A stretch of 64,000 nucleotides of DNA from Hydrogenophaga sp. Lineage in GTDB: Bacteria > Pseudomonadota > Gammaproteobacteria > Burkholderiales > Burkholderiaceae_C. The translations under genes and the position numbers were made by a program. A model generated the notes under the pieces. The model worked only from the letters and a program-made list of their open reading frames with translations, was not told where the DNA came from and made no database searches. The DNA is taken from assembly GCF_011390835.1 (NCBI RefSeq), contig NZ_JAABRQ010000019.1:1-64000 (forward strand), read 5' to 3'. Positions 45,526-54,280 of the stretch are shown here, one piece after another. The stretch's first letter is position 1; the number at the start of each line of letters is the position of its first letter.

Positions 45526-46843
45526 GATGCAGACCTACGCCCTGCTGATGCTGGGCGGCTTTTTTGTCATGCTGATGATCGGCATCCCGGTCGCCATCAG
45601 CCTGGCCACGGTGGGCCTGGTGTTCGGCTACATGGGTTTCGGCGAGACGCTGTTCAGCCTGTTACCCGCCCGCTTTTACGGCATCGTCTCGGGCTACCAG
45701 TGGATGGCCATCCCGCTGTTCGTGTTCATGGGCGTGATGCTGGAGAAATCGCGACTGGCAGACGACCTGCTGGACGTGATGGGCCACATCGCCGGCGGAG
45801 TGCGCGGCGGCATGGGCGTGGGCATTGTGCTGTTCGGCGTGCTCATGGGCGCCACCACCGGCATTGTGGGTGCCACCATCATCACGCTGGGCCTGCTCAC
45901 CCTGCCCACGCTGCTGCGGCGCGGCTACGACAAACGCGTGGCCTGCGGCGTGATTTGCGCCTCGGGTACGCTGGGGCAGATCATTCCGCCCAGCCTGATC
46001 CTGATCCTGCTGTCCGACATCATGCAGCTCTCGGTGGGCACGCTGTTTGCCGCTGCGGTGGGCCCGGGCATGCTGCTGGCTGGCGTTTACATCGTCTACC
46101 TGCTGGTGATGGGCATGCTCAGGCCCCACACCATGCCGCCGGTGCCAGTGGCCGAGCGCGATGCGCTGTCGCGCCGCGATTTGTGGATCCGCTTTTTCAA
46201 GGTGCTAGTGCCGCCGATCATGCTGGTGGTGGCGGTGCTGGGCTCCATCGTGGGCGGCATCGCCGCCCCCACCGAGGCCGCCTCCATGGGCGCGGTGGGC
46301 GCGGTGGTCATCACCGCCCTGTCGGGTCGCTTCAGCCTGAAAACCCTGCGCGAGGCGGCGCTCGACACCAGCAAGATCACCGCCATCATGATGTTCATCC
46401 TGATGCTGGCGCAGGTCTTCGCCCTGTCGTTCCGGGGCCTGCACGGCGAAATGCTGATCGAGAAAATGTTCGATGCCCTGCCCGGTGGCGCCAACACCGC
46501 CGTGTGGTTCATGATGATGATCATCTTTGTGTTGGGCTTCTTCATCGAGTGGATCGAGATCAGCTACATCGCAGTGCCGCTGTTCCTGCCCATCCTGCTG
46601 AACATGGGTGTGGACCCGGTGTGGCTGGCGATGCTGATCACCATGAACCTGCAGTCGAGCTTCCTCACGCCGCCGTTCGGCTGGGCCCTTTTCTACCTGA
46701 AAGGCGTGGCGCCACCCGAGGTCGGCATCAAGGACATCTACCAGGGTGTTCTGCCCTTCATTGCACTGCAGTTGTGTGCGCTGGTGCTGCTGTTCCTCTA
46801 TCCGCAGATCGCGCTGTGGCTGCCCAAGGCCATCGGCTGGTGA
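45518..46843 (+). CDS. dctM: TRAP transporter large permease (DctM)
   Basis: A 441-aa protein with about 12 membrane segments forming the sodium-driven translocation path. DctM motifs are PLFVFMGVMLEKSRLADDLL, GATTGIVGATIITLGLLTLP, VACGVICASGTLGQIIPPSL and AAPTEAASMGAVGAVVI. It is co-translated with dctQ. Confidence 0.95.
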   Translation: MFEMQTYALLMLGGFFVMLMIGIPVAISLATVGLVFGYMGFGETLFSLLPARFYGIVSGYQWMAIPLFVFMGVMLEKSRLADDLLDVMGHIAGGVRGGMGVGIVLFGVLMGATTGIVGATIITLGLLTLPTLLRRGYDKRVACGVICASGTLGQIIPPSLILILLSDIMQLSVGTLFAAAVGPGMLLAGVYIVYLLVMGMLRPHTMPPVPVAERDALSRRDLWIRFFKVLVPPIMLVVAVLGSIVGGIAAPTEAASMGAVGAVVITALSGRFSLKTLREAALDTSKITAIMMFILMLAQVFALSFRGLHGEMLIEKMFDALPGGANTAVWFMMMIIFVLGFFIEWIEISYIAVPLFLPILLNMGVDPVWLAMLITMNLQSSFLTPPFGWALFYLKGVAPPEVGIKDIYQGVLPFIALQLCALVLLFLYPQIALWLPKAIGW

Positions 46844-46856
46844 TCGGGGAGGCACC

Positions 46857-47693
46857 ATGGACATCCTCAACCAACACAGTGGCCTGTGGCTGCTGGGCCT
46901 GGCGCTCGCCCTGCTGGCCACGGGTGTGATCGCCGGCATCCTCGCGGGACTGCTCGGCGTCGGCGGCGGCATCGTCATCGTGCCGGTGCTCTACCACCTG
47001 TTCACCCTGCTGGGCATCGACGAATCGGTGCGCATGCACGTGACGGTGGGCACCTCGCTGGCCACCATCATTCCCACTTCCATCATGTCCAGTCGCGCAC
47101 ATCGCAAACGCGGCAGCCTGGACCTCGCGCTGATCAAGCGGCTCATGCCCTCGGTGATTGTGGGCGTGCTGGCAGGCTCGGTGGCCAGCCGCTACCTCAG
47201 TGGCTCCGTGCTCACCGCGGTGTTCGCTACGGTGGCGCTGGTGGTGGCGCTGAACATGGCATTCAAGCGCGAGGGCTTCGCACTGGCGGACGGCCTGCCG
47301 GGCCAGGTGGGCACTTCGCTGCTGGGGGGCGGCATTGGCGGCATCTCGACGCTCATGGGCATCGGTGGCGGCACCCTGAGCGTGCCCATCCTCAACGCCT
47401 TGCGCGTGCCCATGCACACCGCCGTGGGCACGGGCGCCATGCTGGGTATGGTGATCAGTTTTCCCGGGGCGCTGGCGTTTCTGATCAACGGCCTGGGTGT
47501 GGCCGGCCGCCCACCCGCGAGCCTGGGCTATGTGAACCTGCTGGGCATGGCCACGATCGTGCCCGCCACCATGGCCACCACCGGCTGGGGAGCAAAACTC
47601 GCCCATGCCATCGACGCGCGCCGCCTGCGCCAGGTATTTGCTGTCTTTCTCGCACTCACCTCGCTGCGCATGTTCTACGGCCTGCTGCACTGA
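46857..47693 (+). CDS. TauE/SafE-family sulfite or organosulfonate exporter
   Basis: A 278-aa membrane protein with two homologous halves: GILAGLLGVGGGIVIVPVLY and GGGIGGISTLMGIGGGTLSV. It belongs to the TauE/SafE family, which exports sulfite, sulfoacetate or other anions. It begins 13 nt after dctM with a GGAGG site and so is probably in the TRAP operon. The pairing suggests export of a product of the imported substrate, which is inference. Confidence 0.88.
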   Translation: MDILNQHSGLWLLGLALALLATGVIAGILAGLLGVGGGIVIVPVLYHLFTLLGIDESVRMHVTVGTSLATIIPTSIMSSRAHRKRGSLDLALIKRLMPSVIVGVLAGSVASRYLSGSVLTAVFATVALVVALNMAFKREGFALADGLPGQVGTSLLGGGIGGISTLMGIGGGTLSVPILNALRVPMHTAVGTGAMLGMVISFPGALAFLINGLGVAGRPPASLGYVNLLGMATIVPATMATTGWGAKLAHAIDARRLRQVFAVFLALTSLRMFYGLLH

Positions 47694-47808
47694 GGGCCGC
47701 TGCCAACTTGACGGCGAAGAGTGGAGTCCCACTGCGGCCCGCAACGCGGCACAAACACCCGACAATCTGTGATCTGAGTACCGACACCACCCTAAGGAGA
47801 CCTCCCCT

Positions 47809-49395
47809 GTGATCCACACCCTCACCGCTCTCGGCGGCATGCACGTGGCCCCACACCACCTGGCCGCGCAGGCCGGGCGCGACGTGTTGCGCGACGGTGG
47901 CAACGCAGTCGAGGCCATGGTGGCCGCTGCCGCCGCCATTGCCGTGGTCTACCCGCACATGAACGCCATCGGTGGCGACGGCTTCTGGCTCATCCACGAA
48001 CCCGGCAAGGAGCCCGTGGCCATCAGTGCCTGTGGCCCTGCTGCGGCCCTGGCCGACCTGGACTTCTACGCCGGGCACGACAGCATTCCGTCGCGCGGAC
48101 CAAAGGCCGCCCTTACCGTGGCCGGCACCATCGGCGGCTGGGCCAAGGCGCTGGAGGTGGCAGCACCTTGGGGACCCGCCTTGCCCTTGTCGCGCTTGCT
48201 GGCTGACGGCATTCGCCATGCGCACAACGGCATCGCCGTCACCGAGAGCCAGTCGGCTCTCACGCGCGAGAAGTTCGACGGCCTGAAGGACGCGCCAGGG
48301 TTTGCGCAGACCCACCTGGTCGATGGCCAGCCGCCCGCGGTGGGCCACATCCTCAAACAGCCCACGCTGGGCCGCACGCTCGCCGAACTGGCCGAGCGTG
48401 GCCTGGACGATTTCTATCGCGGAGAGCTCGCTGCACGCATCGGCGCTGAGCTCGAGCGCGTGGGCAGCCCGCTGCGCAGCAGCGACCTCGCGGCCTACCG
48501 GGCGCAGATCGTCGAGCCCCTCTCGGTGCGGCTGAACGACAGTACCATCTACAACCTGCCGCCCCCCACGCAAGGCCTCTCGGCCCTGATGATCCTGGGC
48601 CTGTTCGAGCGCCTTGGGGTGACCGAGGGCGAGGGCTTTTCCCACGTGCATGGTCTGGTGGAAGCGACCAAACGCGCATTTCGCGTGCGCGAGCGCGTGG
48701 TCACCGATCCGCAGCGCCTGCCCGCCGACCCCAAGAGCTTCCTCAAGCCCGCCTCACTGACCGATCTGGCCACCGAAATCGACCGCGAGAAAGCGCTTCC
48801 GTGGCCCGACGTGGCTGCGCCAGGCGACACCATCTGGATGGGCTGCATCGACGCGCAAGGCCGCGCGGTGAGCTTCATCCAGAGCGTGTACTGGGAGTTC
48901 GGCTCGGGCGTGGTGCTGCAGGACACCGGCATCGTGTGGCAAAACCGGGGCACCAGCTTCTCGCTCGACCCCAAGGCACTCAACGTGCTGAAGCCTGGCC
49001 ACCGGCCATTTCACACACTCAACCCGGCACTGGCGCTGTTCGACGACGGCCGCGTCATGCCCTACGGCACCATGGGTGGCGAGGGCCAGCCCCAGACCCA
49101 GGCGGCGGTGTTCACGCGTTACGCCCGCTTTGGCCAGGGCCTGCAGCAGGCGGTGACCGCGCCGCGCTGGCTGCTCGGCCGAACCTGGGGCGACGTGAGC
49201 ACCACGCTCAAGCTGGAAAGCCGCTTCGAGCCGGCGCTGATCGAACAACTGCGCGAAGCCGGCCATGCGGTGGAGGTGCTGCCCGAAGCCTTCAGCGACA
49301 CCATGGGCCATGCCGGCGCGCTGGTGCGCCACCCGAACGGCGTGATTGAAGGGGCAGCCGACCCGCGCAGCGACGGCATCGTGGCCGCGCTGTGA
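47809..49395 (+). CDS. Gamma-glutamyltransferase-family protein
   Basis: A 528-aa Ntn-hydrolase proenzyme homologue: GRDVLRDGGNAVEAMVAAAA, IGGDGFWLIHEPG, and the cleavage region APGDTIWMGCIDAQGRAVSF, where the Thr replaces the usual TTH nucleophile context. GGEGQPQTQAAVFTRY follows. No signal peptide is seen, unlike periplasmic GGTs, so a cytosolic acylase or GGT-like role is likely. The start is GTG 47809 with AAGGAGA upstream. Substrate is unknown. Confidence 0.87.
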   Translation: MIHTLTALGGMHVAPHHLAAQAGRDVLRDGGNAVEAMVAAAAAIAVVYPHMNAIGGDGFWLIHEPGKEPVAISACGPAAALADLDFYAGHDSIPSRGPKAALTVAGTIGGWAKALEVAAPWGPALPLSRLLADGIRHAHNGIAVTESQSALTREKFDGLKDAPGFAQTHLVDGQPPAVGHILKQPTLGRTLAELAERGLDDFYRGELAARIGAELERVGSPLRSSDLAAYRAQIVEPLSVRLNDSTIYNLPPPTQGLSALMILGLFERLGVTEGEGFSHVHGLVEATKRAFRVRERVVTDPQRLPADPKSFLKPASLTDLATEIDREKALPWPDVAAPGDTIWMGCIDAQGRAVSFIQSVYWEFGSGVVLQDTGIVWQNRGTSFSLDPKALNVLKPGHRPFHTLNPALALFDDGRVMPYGTMGGEGQPQTQAAVFTRYARFGQGLQQAVTAPRWLLGRTWGDVSTTLKLESRFEPALIEQLREAGHAVEVLPEAFSDTMGHAGALVRHPNGVIEGAADPRSDGIVAAL

Positions 49396-49417
49396 GCACG
49401 CGCGCAACAACGGCACG

Positions 49418-49711
49418 ATGGCGCTGAGCTACCTGATCTTCGACGCCAGCGACGACGGCGAAGGCACCGGCACCTGGGAGGCGATGGCCAGCGTGCGCGC
49501 CGCCGATCTGCCGGGGGTGCTGGCCGAAGTGCGGGCGGTGATGGCCCAGGCCGTTGCCGACAGTCCAGGGCCGCAGGGGCCTTTGGACGAGGGTGGCGCC
49601 TGGGACGCCGAGCAGCAGGTGCAGACCGACGGCGGCTGGACCACGGTGACGCTGACCCTCACCGGCCCCTGGGGCTGGGGCGAAGCGCTGGTGGGGCGCT
49701 TCACCGACTGA
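49418..49711 (+). CDS. Small hypothetical protein
   Basis: A 97-aa acidic protein beginning MALSYLIFDASDDGEGTGTW, with VLAEVRAVMAQAVADSPGPQ and GGWTTVTLTLTGPWGWGEAL. No domain is recognised. It starts 23 nt after the GGT-like stop on the same strand and may be co-transcribed. Orthologue-like length and the ordered alternation of hydrophobic strands suggest it is real. Confidence 0.6.
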   Translation: MALSYLIFDASDDGEGTGTWEAMASVRAADLPGVLAEVRAVMAQAVADSPGPQGPLDEGGAWDAEQQVQTDGGWTTVTLTLTGPWGWGEALVGRFTD

Positions 49712-49799
49712 CGCCCAGTCAGCGGCCCCTGAACACCGCGGCCCGCTTTTCGCGGAACGAGGCCACACCTTCCTTCGCATCCTCGCTCTGCGCCAGGCG

Positions 49800-50546
49800 T
49801 TACTGCACCGCTTCGAACTCGGCCTGGGCCACGATGGGCCCTTGTTCGACCGCGAGCACGGCGCTGCGCCGGGTCTCGATCACCGCCAGAGGCGCTTGCT
49901 CGGCGATGGTCTGGGCGAGGCGCAGCGCCTCAATGAACTCGGTGCCCGCGGGCACGACGCGCTGAATGTAGTTGAGGCGCAATGCCTCGGCGCTGCCGAA
50001 CTCGTCGCCCGTTAGCAGGTGCAGCAAAGCGTTGCCCAGGCCCGAGCGCTCGGCCATGCGCAGCGTGGCGCCGCCAGTGGCCATGATGCCGCGCTTGACT
50101 TCAAGCTGCGAAAAACGGCCGTTGTCGGCCGCCACCACGATGTCGGCGGCGAGCATGAGCTCGATGCCCAGCGTGTAGGTGATGCCCTTGACTGCGACCA
50201 CCATGGGCTTGGCGCGGCGGCGCCAGCGCGGGTCACCCAGATCCACCGGATCGACCCAGCCCTCGGGCACCGGCGATTCACCGCGCTGCATCAGCGGCGC
50301 AAAACTGGGCAGATCGAGCCCGGCGGTGAAGTGATCGCCCTGCGCGTGCAAGAGGCCGACGCGCAGGACCGGGTCGTCGTCGAGCCGCGTGTACGCTTCG
50401 GCCAGCGCGCGCAGCATGGCGGGCGTGAATCCATTGCGTTTGGCGGGCCGGTCGATGCCGATCAGCAGCACATGGCCGCGTTGCTCGGTGGAGATGCGAC
50501 CTTCGACGGAGGTGGGTTTCGCGCTTGTGTTCATGCAGGTCATCAT
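49800..50546 (-). CDS. Enoyl-CoA hydratase/isomerase family protein, C-terminally truncated by TAA
   Basis: A 248-aa crotonase: GIDRPAKRNGFTPAMLRALA, LHAQGDHFTAGLDLPSFAPL (oxyanion loop), VKGITYTLGIELMLAADIVV and LEVKRGIMATGGATLRMAER. The ORF stops at TAA 49802-49800, but the frame continues RLAQSEDAKEGVASFREKRA then AVFRGR to a TGA at 49719. That is the usual crotonase C-terminus. The missing 26 residues normally form the trimerisation helix, so function may be lost or reduced. ATG 50534 is a likely alternative start. Confidence 0.85.
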   Translation of the reverse strand: MMTCMNTSAKPTSVEGRISTEQRGHVLLIGIDRPAKRNGFTPAMLRALAEAYTRLDDDPVLRVGLLHAQGDHFTAGLDLPSFAPLMQRGESPVPEGWVDPVDLGDPRWRRRAKPMVVAVKGITYTLGIELMLAADIVVAADNGRFSQLEVKRGIMATGGATLRMAERSGLGNALLHLLTGDEFGSAEALRLNYIQRVVPAGTEFIEALRLAQTIAEQAPLAVIETRRSAVLAVEQGPIVAQAEFEAVQ

Positions 50547-50592
50547 GGCAAAGACAGCCGGTTCGCACCGGTCACGCAGGCGTCAATGCAAC

Positions 50593-51330
50593 TTACCCGG
50601 CGCGCGCGGCGGCCAACAGCTGGGCCAGGCCGGCCTGACGGCTGAGCTCATCGAACCAGACCTGGTAACCGGCGTCGCTCGGGTGCAAGCCGTCGCGTGC
50701 GTGCAGGCCGGGTTTCTGAACGAACGGATCGTTCTCGGGCGCCTGAAACAGATTGATGTAGATGGCGCCGTGGCGCTGCGCCGCGGCCTGGATGAAGCCG
50801 TGCAATCGCTCTGCGCGCGTGGTCATGAGCGAGGACAACGGCGGGAAAAAGAACGGTGCGTTACCGACATTGCCGGCGGGCATGATGAGCACACGACCGG
50901 CACGAGCGGCCGCGAGTGCGACCGCGCGATCAATGTCGTCGCGCATGGCATCGGCACGGCGCAGGCGGATCACGTCATTGCCGCCGGCCTGGATCAGCAC
51001 AACGTCGTAGCGCGCATCGTCGGCCTGCAGCTGCTGCACCACACCTTCGAAGGTGGCGCCGTCGCGGGCGCGGTTGTCGATGCGCAGGCGCGGATAGGCC
51101 TGGGCCAGCAGGCCGGCCAGGCTGGCCTGGGGTGAGCTGGCGCCGGTGCCCACACCGGTGCTGTCGCCCACGATCAGGAGGCGCAAGGTGGGGTTGGGCG
51201 GTGTGTGCTGGAAGGGCTCGCTGTCGCGCGCGAGCTGCGCCGCCGTGCTGATGCGCGAAGCAGCGCAACCGCCCAGGACCAGCACCGCGGTGGCCGCGGC
51301 CAGGCCCAGAAACAAAAGCGCGGTTTTCAT
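50593..51330 (-). CDS. SGNH/GDSL-type esterase lipoprotein
   Basis: A 245-aa protein with lipobox VLVLGGC. SGNH blocks are visible: LLIVGDSTGVGTGASS (nucleophilic Ser), the block II Gly, VLIQAGGNDVIRL (Asn oxyanion) and ARDGLHPSDAGYQVWF (Asp-His). It is predicted to be a membrane-anchored periplasmic esterase or deacetylase with unknown substrate. Confidence 0.9.
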   Translation of the reverse strand: MKTALLFLGLAAATAVLVLGGCAASRISTAAQLARDSEPFQHTPPNPTLRLLIVGDSTGVGTGASSPQASLAGLLAQAYPRLRIDNRARDGATFEGVVQQLQADDARYDVVLIQAGGNDVIRLRRADAMRDDIDRAVALAAARAGRVLIMPAGNVGNAPFFFPPLSSLMTTRAERLHGFIQAAAQRHGAIYINLFQAPENDPFVQKPGLHARDGLHPSDAGYQVWFDELSRQAGLAQLLAAARAG

Positions 51331-51394
51331 GCGCCCCAGTCTAGGTCAGGCGAGGGGCAAGGCCCGACCCAGGGGTTTCTTGCGCAGTGCCGGC

Positions 51395-52201
51395 TCAGTC
51401 TTCTTCGGTCAGGGTGAGCAGGATGTCGCTGTACCAGGCGCAGTTCAGGCCCAGCGATTCGTCGAGCACCAGATCGCGGTTGCCCATGTCCATGCGCGAG
51501 GAGTGCACGCCCAGCAAGCGCCAGGGCAACGCCTTGGTGGCGGGGGTGGTGGGCGCCGGATCGCGCATCACCACGGCCGCGCCGCTGGTGCCGCGGTGGG
51601 TTCGCGCGTCGGTGAGGAAAAAGCCCTGGCCCTGAAAGCGGATGCCCAGGGGGGAAGCGATGGCGGCCAGCCGCACCACCGGCAGGTGGTGCACGACATC
51701 GTGAAAGCCCAGTGGAAAGCCCACGACCATGAGCGAGGCATCGGCAGGCACGGCGGCGAATGCAGCCTGGATATGGTCGGGGGTGAACACGCGGTAGACG
51801 GCCGAGGGCGGAAACGCAGCGCGCTCCAGCTCGATCACGGCTACATCGATCTCCCCCGCACTGTCGCGGCCCTGGTGCCACAGCGCCTGGCCGTCGCGGT
51901 ACAGCGGCACCGAGAAACCGGTGGATTTGGTGAGGTTGGTGGCATCCAGGTGCAGCTCAATCACCAGCCGGTCGGGCAGGTGATCACTGGCCTCGTCGAT
52001 CACCACGTGGCGGCTGGTGACCAGGTAAATCCGGTCCTCACGCTCAAAAAAGAAACCACTGGCGTTGGTGAGCGCGAACTCGCCCAGGTAGGTCGACACC
52101 TGGGGTGCGGCGAGAAACAGCGGATCGACAGCGACTGTGCGTGTCGCGGGACGCAGCGACTCGGGCTGGGCCATCGGGGGGGGAGATTTTTTCGTGGTCA
52201 C
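51395..52201 (-). CDS. Trypsin-like serine peptidase
   Basis: A 268-aa protein of the trypsin-like (S1/S1C-like) fold. The catalytic triad is seen as VTSRHVVIDEAS (His), GEIDVAVIELER (Asp) and ARTHRGTSGAAVVM (Ser in GTSG). No PDZ domain and no convincing signal peptide are seen, so it may act in the cytoplasm. It does not overlap its neighbours, and a role is not inferable. Confidence 0.85.
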   Translation of the reverse strand: MTTKKSPPPMAQPESLRPATRTVAVDPLFLAAPQVSTYLGEFALTNASGFFFEREDRIYLVTSRHVVIDEASDHLPDRLVIELHLDATNLTKSTGFSVPLYRDGQALWHQGRDSAGEIDVAVIELERAAFPPSAVYRVFTPDHIQAAFAAVPADASLMVVGFPLGFHDVVHHLPVVRLAAIASPLGIRFQGQGFFLTDARTHRGTSGAAVVMRDPAPTTPATKALPWRLLGVHSSRMDMGNRDLVLDESLGLNCAWYSDILLTLTEED

Positions 52202-52242
52202 CGTTCGAGTGTCGCACCAATGCCCGTCCAGAGGAAAGTGAT

Positions 52243-53538
52243 TCAGCGCAGGCGCTGCACTGCCTGCGACGGCACGGCCGAAGCCTGGTTGCCCCAGGAC
52301 TGGCGCAGGTGTGTGACCACGGCAGCGATTTCAGCATCGGTCAGCAGGGTGCGGTAGGGCGGCATGCCGAACGGTTGTGAGTTACCAGCGGTGGCGGGCG
52401 GGAAACCCCCGCCCAACACCACCAGCACCGGATTGGCGGCCGAAGCCTGGGTCACGGCGCGGTTGCCCGCCAGCGCCGGGTAGATGCCTGCGGCGCCCTG
52501 GCCCTGCTCGCCATGGCAGTCAGCACAACGCTGTTCGTACACCCGCGCGCCCAGCTCTCGCTGGTCACCGCGCGCTGGCTCGAAGGCCACCGGTGTGACC
52601 GGCCGAGGGGCCAGGGATTGCAGGTAGATGGCCATCGCCCGCAGGTCAGGCTCGGACAGGTGTTGCGTGCTGCCGAACACCACCTCGGCCATCGGCCCGA
52701 CGGCCGAGGCTTCGTGCGCGAGGCCGTCGCGCAACAGGTTGACGATGCGCTGGGTTTCCCAGTGGGTCACGCTGCCTTCGGTCTGTGCGTGCAGCGAAGG
52801 CGCATACCAGCCTGGTTCGGGCAGCTGCCCTCCCGAGAATTCGCCGTCGGCCACCACGCCACCCATGACATCGCGCGTGGCGTGGCAGGCCGCGCAGTGG
52901 CCCAGGCCGCGCACCAGGTAAGCACCCCGATTCCACTCGGCGCTCTGGCCGGTATCCGCCACAAAGGCTTCGGGCTTGAAATACAGCGCACGCCAGGCGG
53001 CCAGCGCGAGCTGGGTGTTGTAGGGCCATCGCAGTGCGTGGGGCGTGGCGGCCTGATTCACCGCAGGCAGGCTCTTCAGAAAAGCGTAAAGCGCGTCACT
53101 GTCCTCGCGGGTGATGCGGGTGGTGCTGTCATAGGGAAAGGCGGGGACCAGCAGGCGACCGTCTCGCGACTGGCCCAGGTGCATGGCGCGCCAGAACGCG
53201 TCGGCGCTCCAGCGCCCCAGCCCGGTGTCGTCATCGGGCGTGAGGTTGCTGGCAAAGACGGTGCCAAAGGGCGTGACCAAGGGTCGCCCGCCCGCGTAAG
53301 GCAGGCCGCCACGAGCCGTGTGGCAAGCGGCGCAATTGCCTGCGCGCGCCAGGTAAGCACCACGTTCCACCAGCGCCGAGGCAACGTCCACGCGGGCCGC
53401 CGGGTCCACCGGCGGCAGGGCGCGCGCGCTCAGGTCGCGTCCCAGCACCACCGCCACACCCGCCAGCAACACGGCGGCCGACAAGGCCGCCAGAGCCAGC
53501 AGGCGCTTCACCGTGAGCAGGGGAGTTCGGCCAGCCAT
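52243..53538 (-). CDS. Tri-haem cytochrome c
   Basis: A 431-aa protein with an N-terminal signal/anchor (RLLALAALSAAVLLAGVAVV) and three CxxCH sites: GNCAACHTARGG, GHCAACHATRDV and QRCADCHGEQGQ. The domain order matches cytochrome subunits that accept electrons from membrane alcohol or aldehyde dehydrogenases. No dehydrogenase gene is adjacent. ATG 53538 follows the diheme gene by 7 nt. Confidence 0.92.
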   Translation of the reverse strand: MAGRTPLLTVKRLLALAALSAAVLLAGVAVVLGRDLSARALPPVDPAARVDVASALVERGAYLARAGNCAACHTARGGLPYAGGRPLVTPFGTVFASNLTPDDDTGLGRWSADAFWRAMHLGQSRDGRLLVPAFPYDSTTRITREDSDALYAFLKSLPAVNQAATPHALRWPYNTQLALAAWRALYFKPEAFVADTGQSAEWNRGAYLVRGLGHCAACHATRDVMGGVVADGEFSGGQLPEPGWYAPSLHAQTEGSVTHWETQRIVNLLRDGLAHEASAVGPMAEVVFGSTQHLSEPDLRAMAIYLQSLAPRPVTPVAFEPARGDQRELGARVYEQRCADCHGEQGQGAAGIYPALAGNRAVTQASAANPVLVVLGGGFPPATAGNSQPFGMPPYRTLLTDAEIAAVVTHLRQSWGNQASAVPSQAVQRLR

Positions 53539-53545
53539 ATGGCGC

Positions 53546-54268
53546 TCAGGGCACGGCACTGCCACAACGCATCGGCATCGGCTCGCTGACCGGCGGCGCA
53601 GGCTTGCTGTTGGCGGGCACCGGGCGAGAAGACAGCCAGGCCGCCAGCGCGGCCACGTCCTCGGGCGGCAAGGCCTTGGCGATCTGCGCCATGCAGTCGG
53701 GCACATGGGCGTGGCGCAAGCCGGTCTGCCAGGCACCCAGCTGGCCGATCAAATAGTCGCGCGGCAGACCCACCAAACCTGGCACGGCGGGGTTCACACC
53801 GGTGAGCGACTGACCGTGACAGGCCACGCAGGCCGGCACCTTGAGCGCGGCGTCGCCGTCACGCACCAGGATCTCGGCGCGGTTCATCGCCGAGGCCGAG
53901 GCCTGCACCGGCTGTGGCGGTGGATAGGGCAGGTCGATGGCAGCGAAATGCGCAGCGATGTCGCGCAAGTAGGCGTCGCTCAGGTGATCGAGCAGGTTGG
54001 CCATGCCCGGGTTCTGGCGCCGACCATCACGAAAGTGGGTGAGCTGGTTGTACAGGTAGCCGGCCGGCTTGCCGGCAATGCGCGGGAAGTAGCCGCTGCT
54101 GGTGGCGCGACCCTGGTTGCCGTGGCACAGCGTGCAGGCCATCATGCGCTGGTCCATGGTGTGTGGCACGGTGTGGGGCACCGGTTCGGCCCACGCCAGG
54201 GGCCAGGCCAGCAGCCAGACCCAGCCCATCCACCTTCCGCCACGCACGCGCGCCCAAGCTCTCAACAT
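53546..54268 (-). CDS. Di-haem cytochrome c (c4-like)
   Basis: A 240-aa exported protein with signal WMGWVWLLAWPLAWA and two CxxCH sites, ACTLCHGNQGR and ACVACHGQSLTG. Repeated folds such as FPRIAGKPAGYLYNQL and VPGLVGLPRDYLIGQL are the class I cytochrome c4 pattern. It lies between mgtE and the tri-haem gene and is probably co-transcribed with both. Confidence 0.92.
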   Translation of the reverse strand: MLRAWARVRGGRWMGWVWLLAWPLAWAEPVPHTVPHTMDQRMMACTLCHGNQGRATSSGYFPRIAGKPAGYLYNQLTHFRDGRRQNPGMANLLDHLSDAYLRDIAAHFAAIDLPYPPPQPVQASASAMNRAEILVRDGDAALKVPACVACHGQSLTGVNPAVPGLVGLPRDYLIGQLGAWQTGLRHAHVPDCMAQIAKALPPEDVAALAAWLSSRPVPANSKPAPPVSEPMPMRCGSAVP

Positions 54269-54280
54269 GCGGCGACGATA

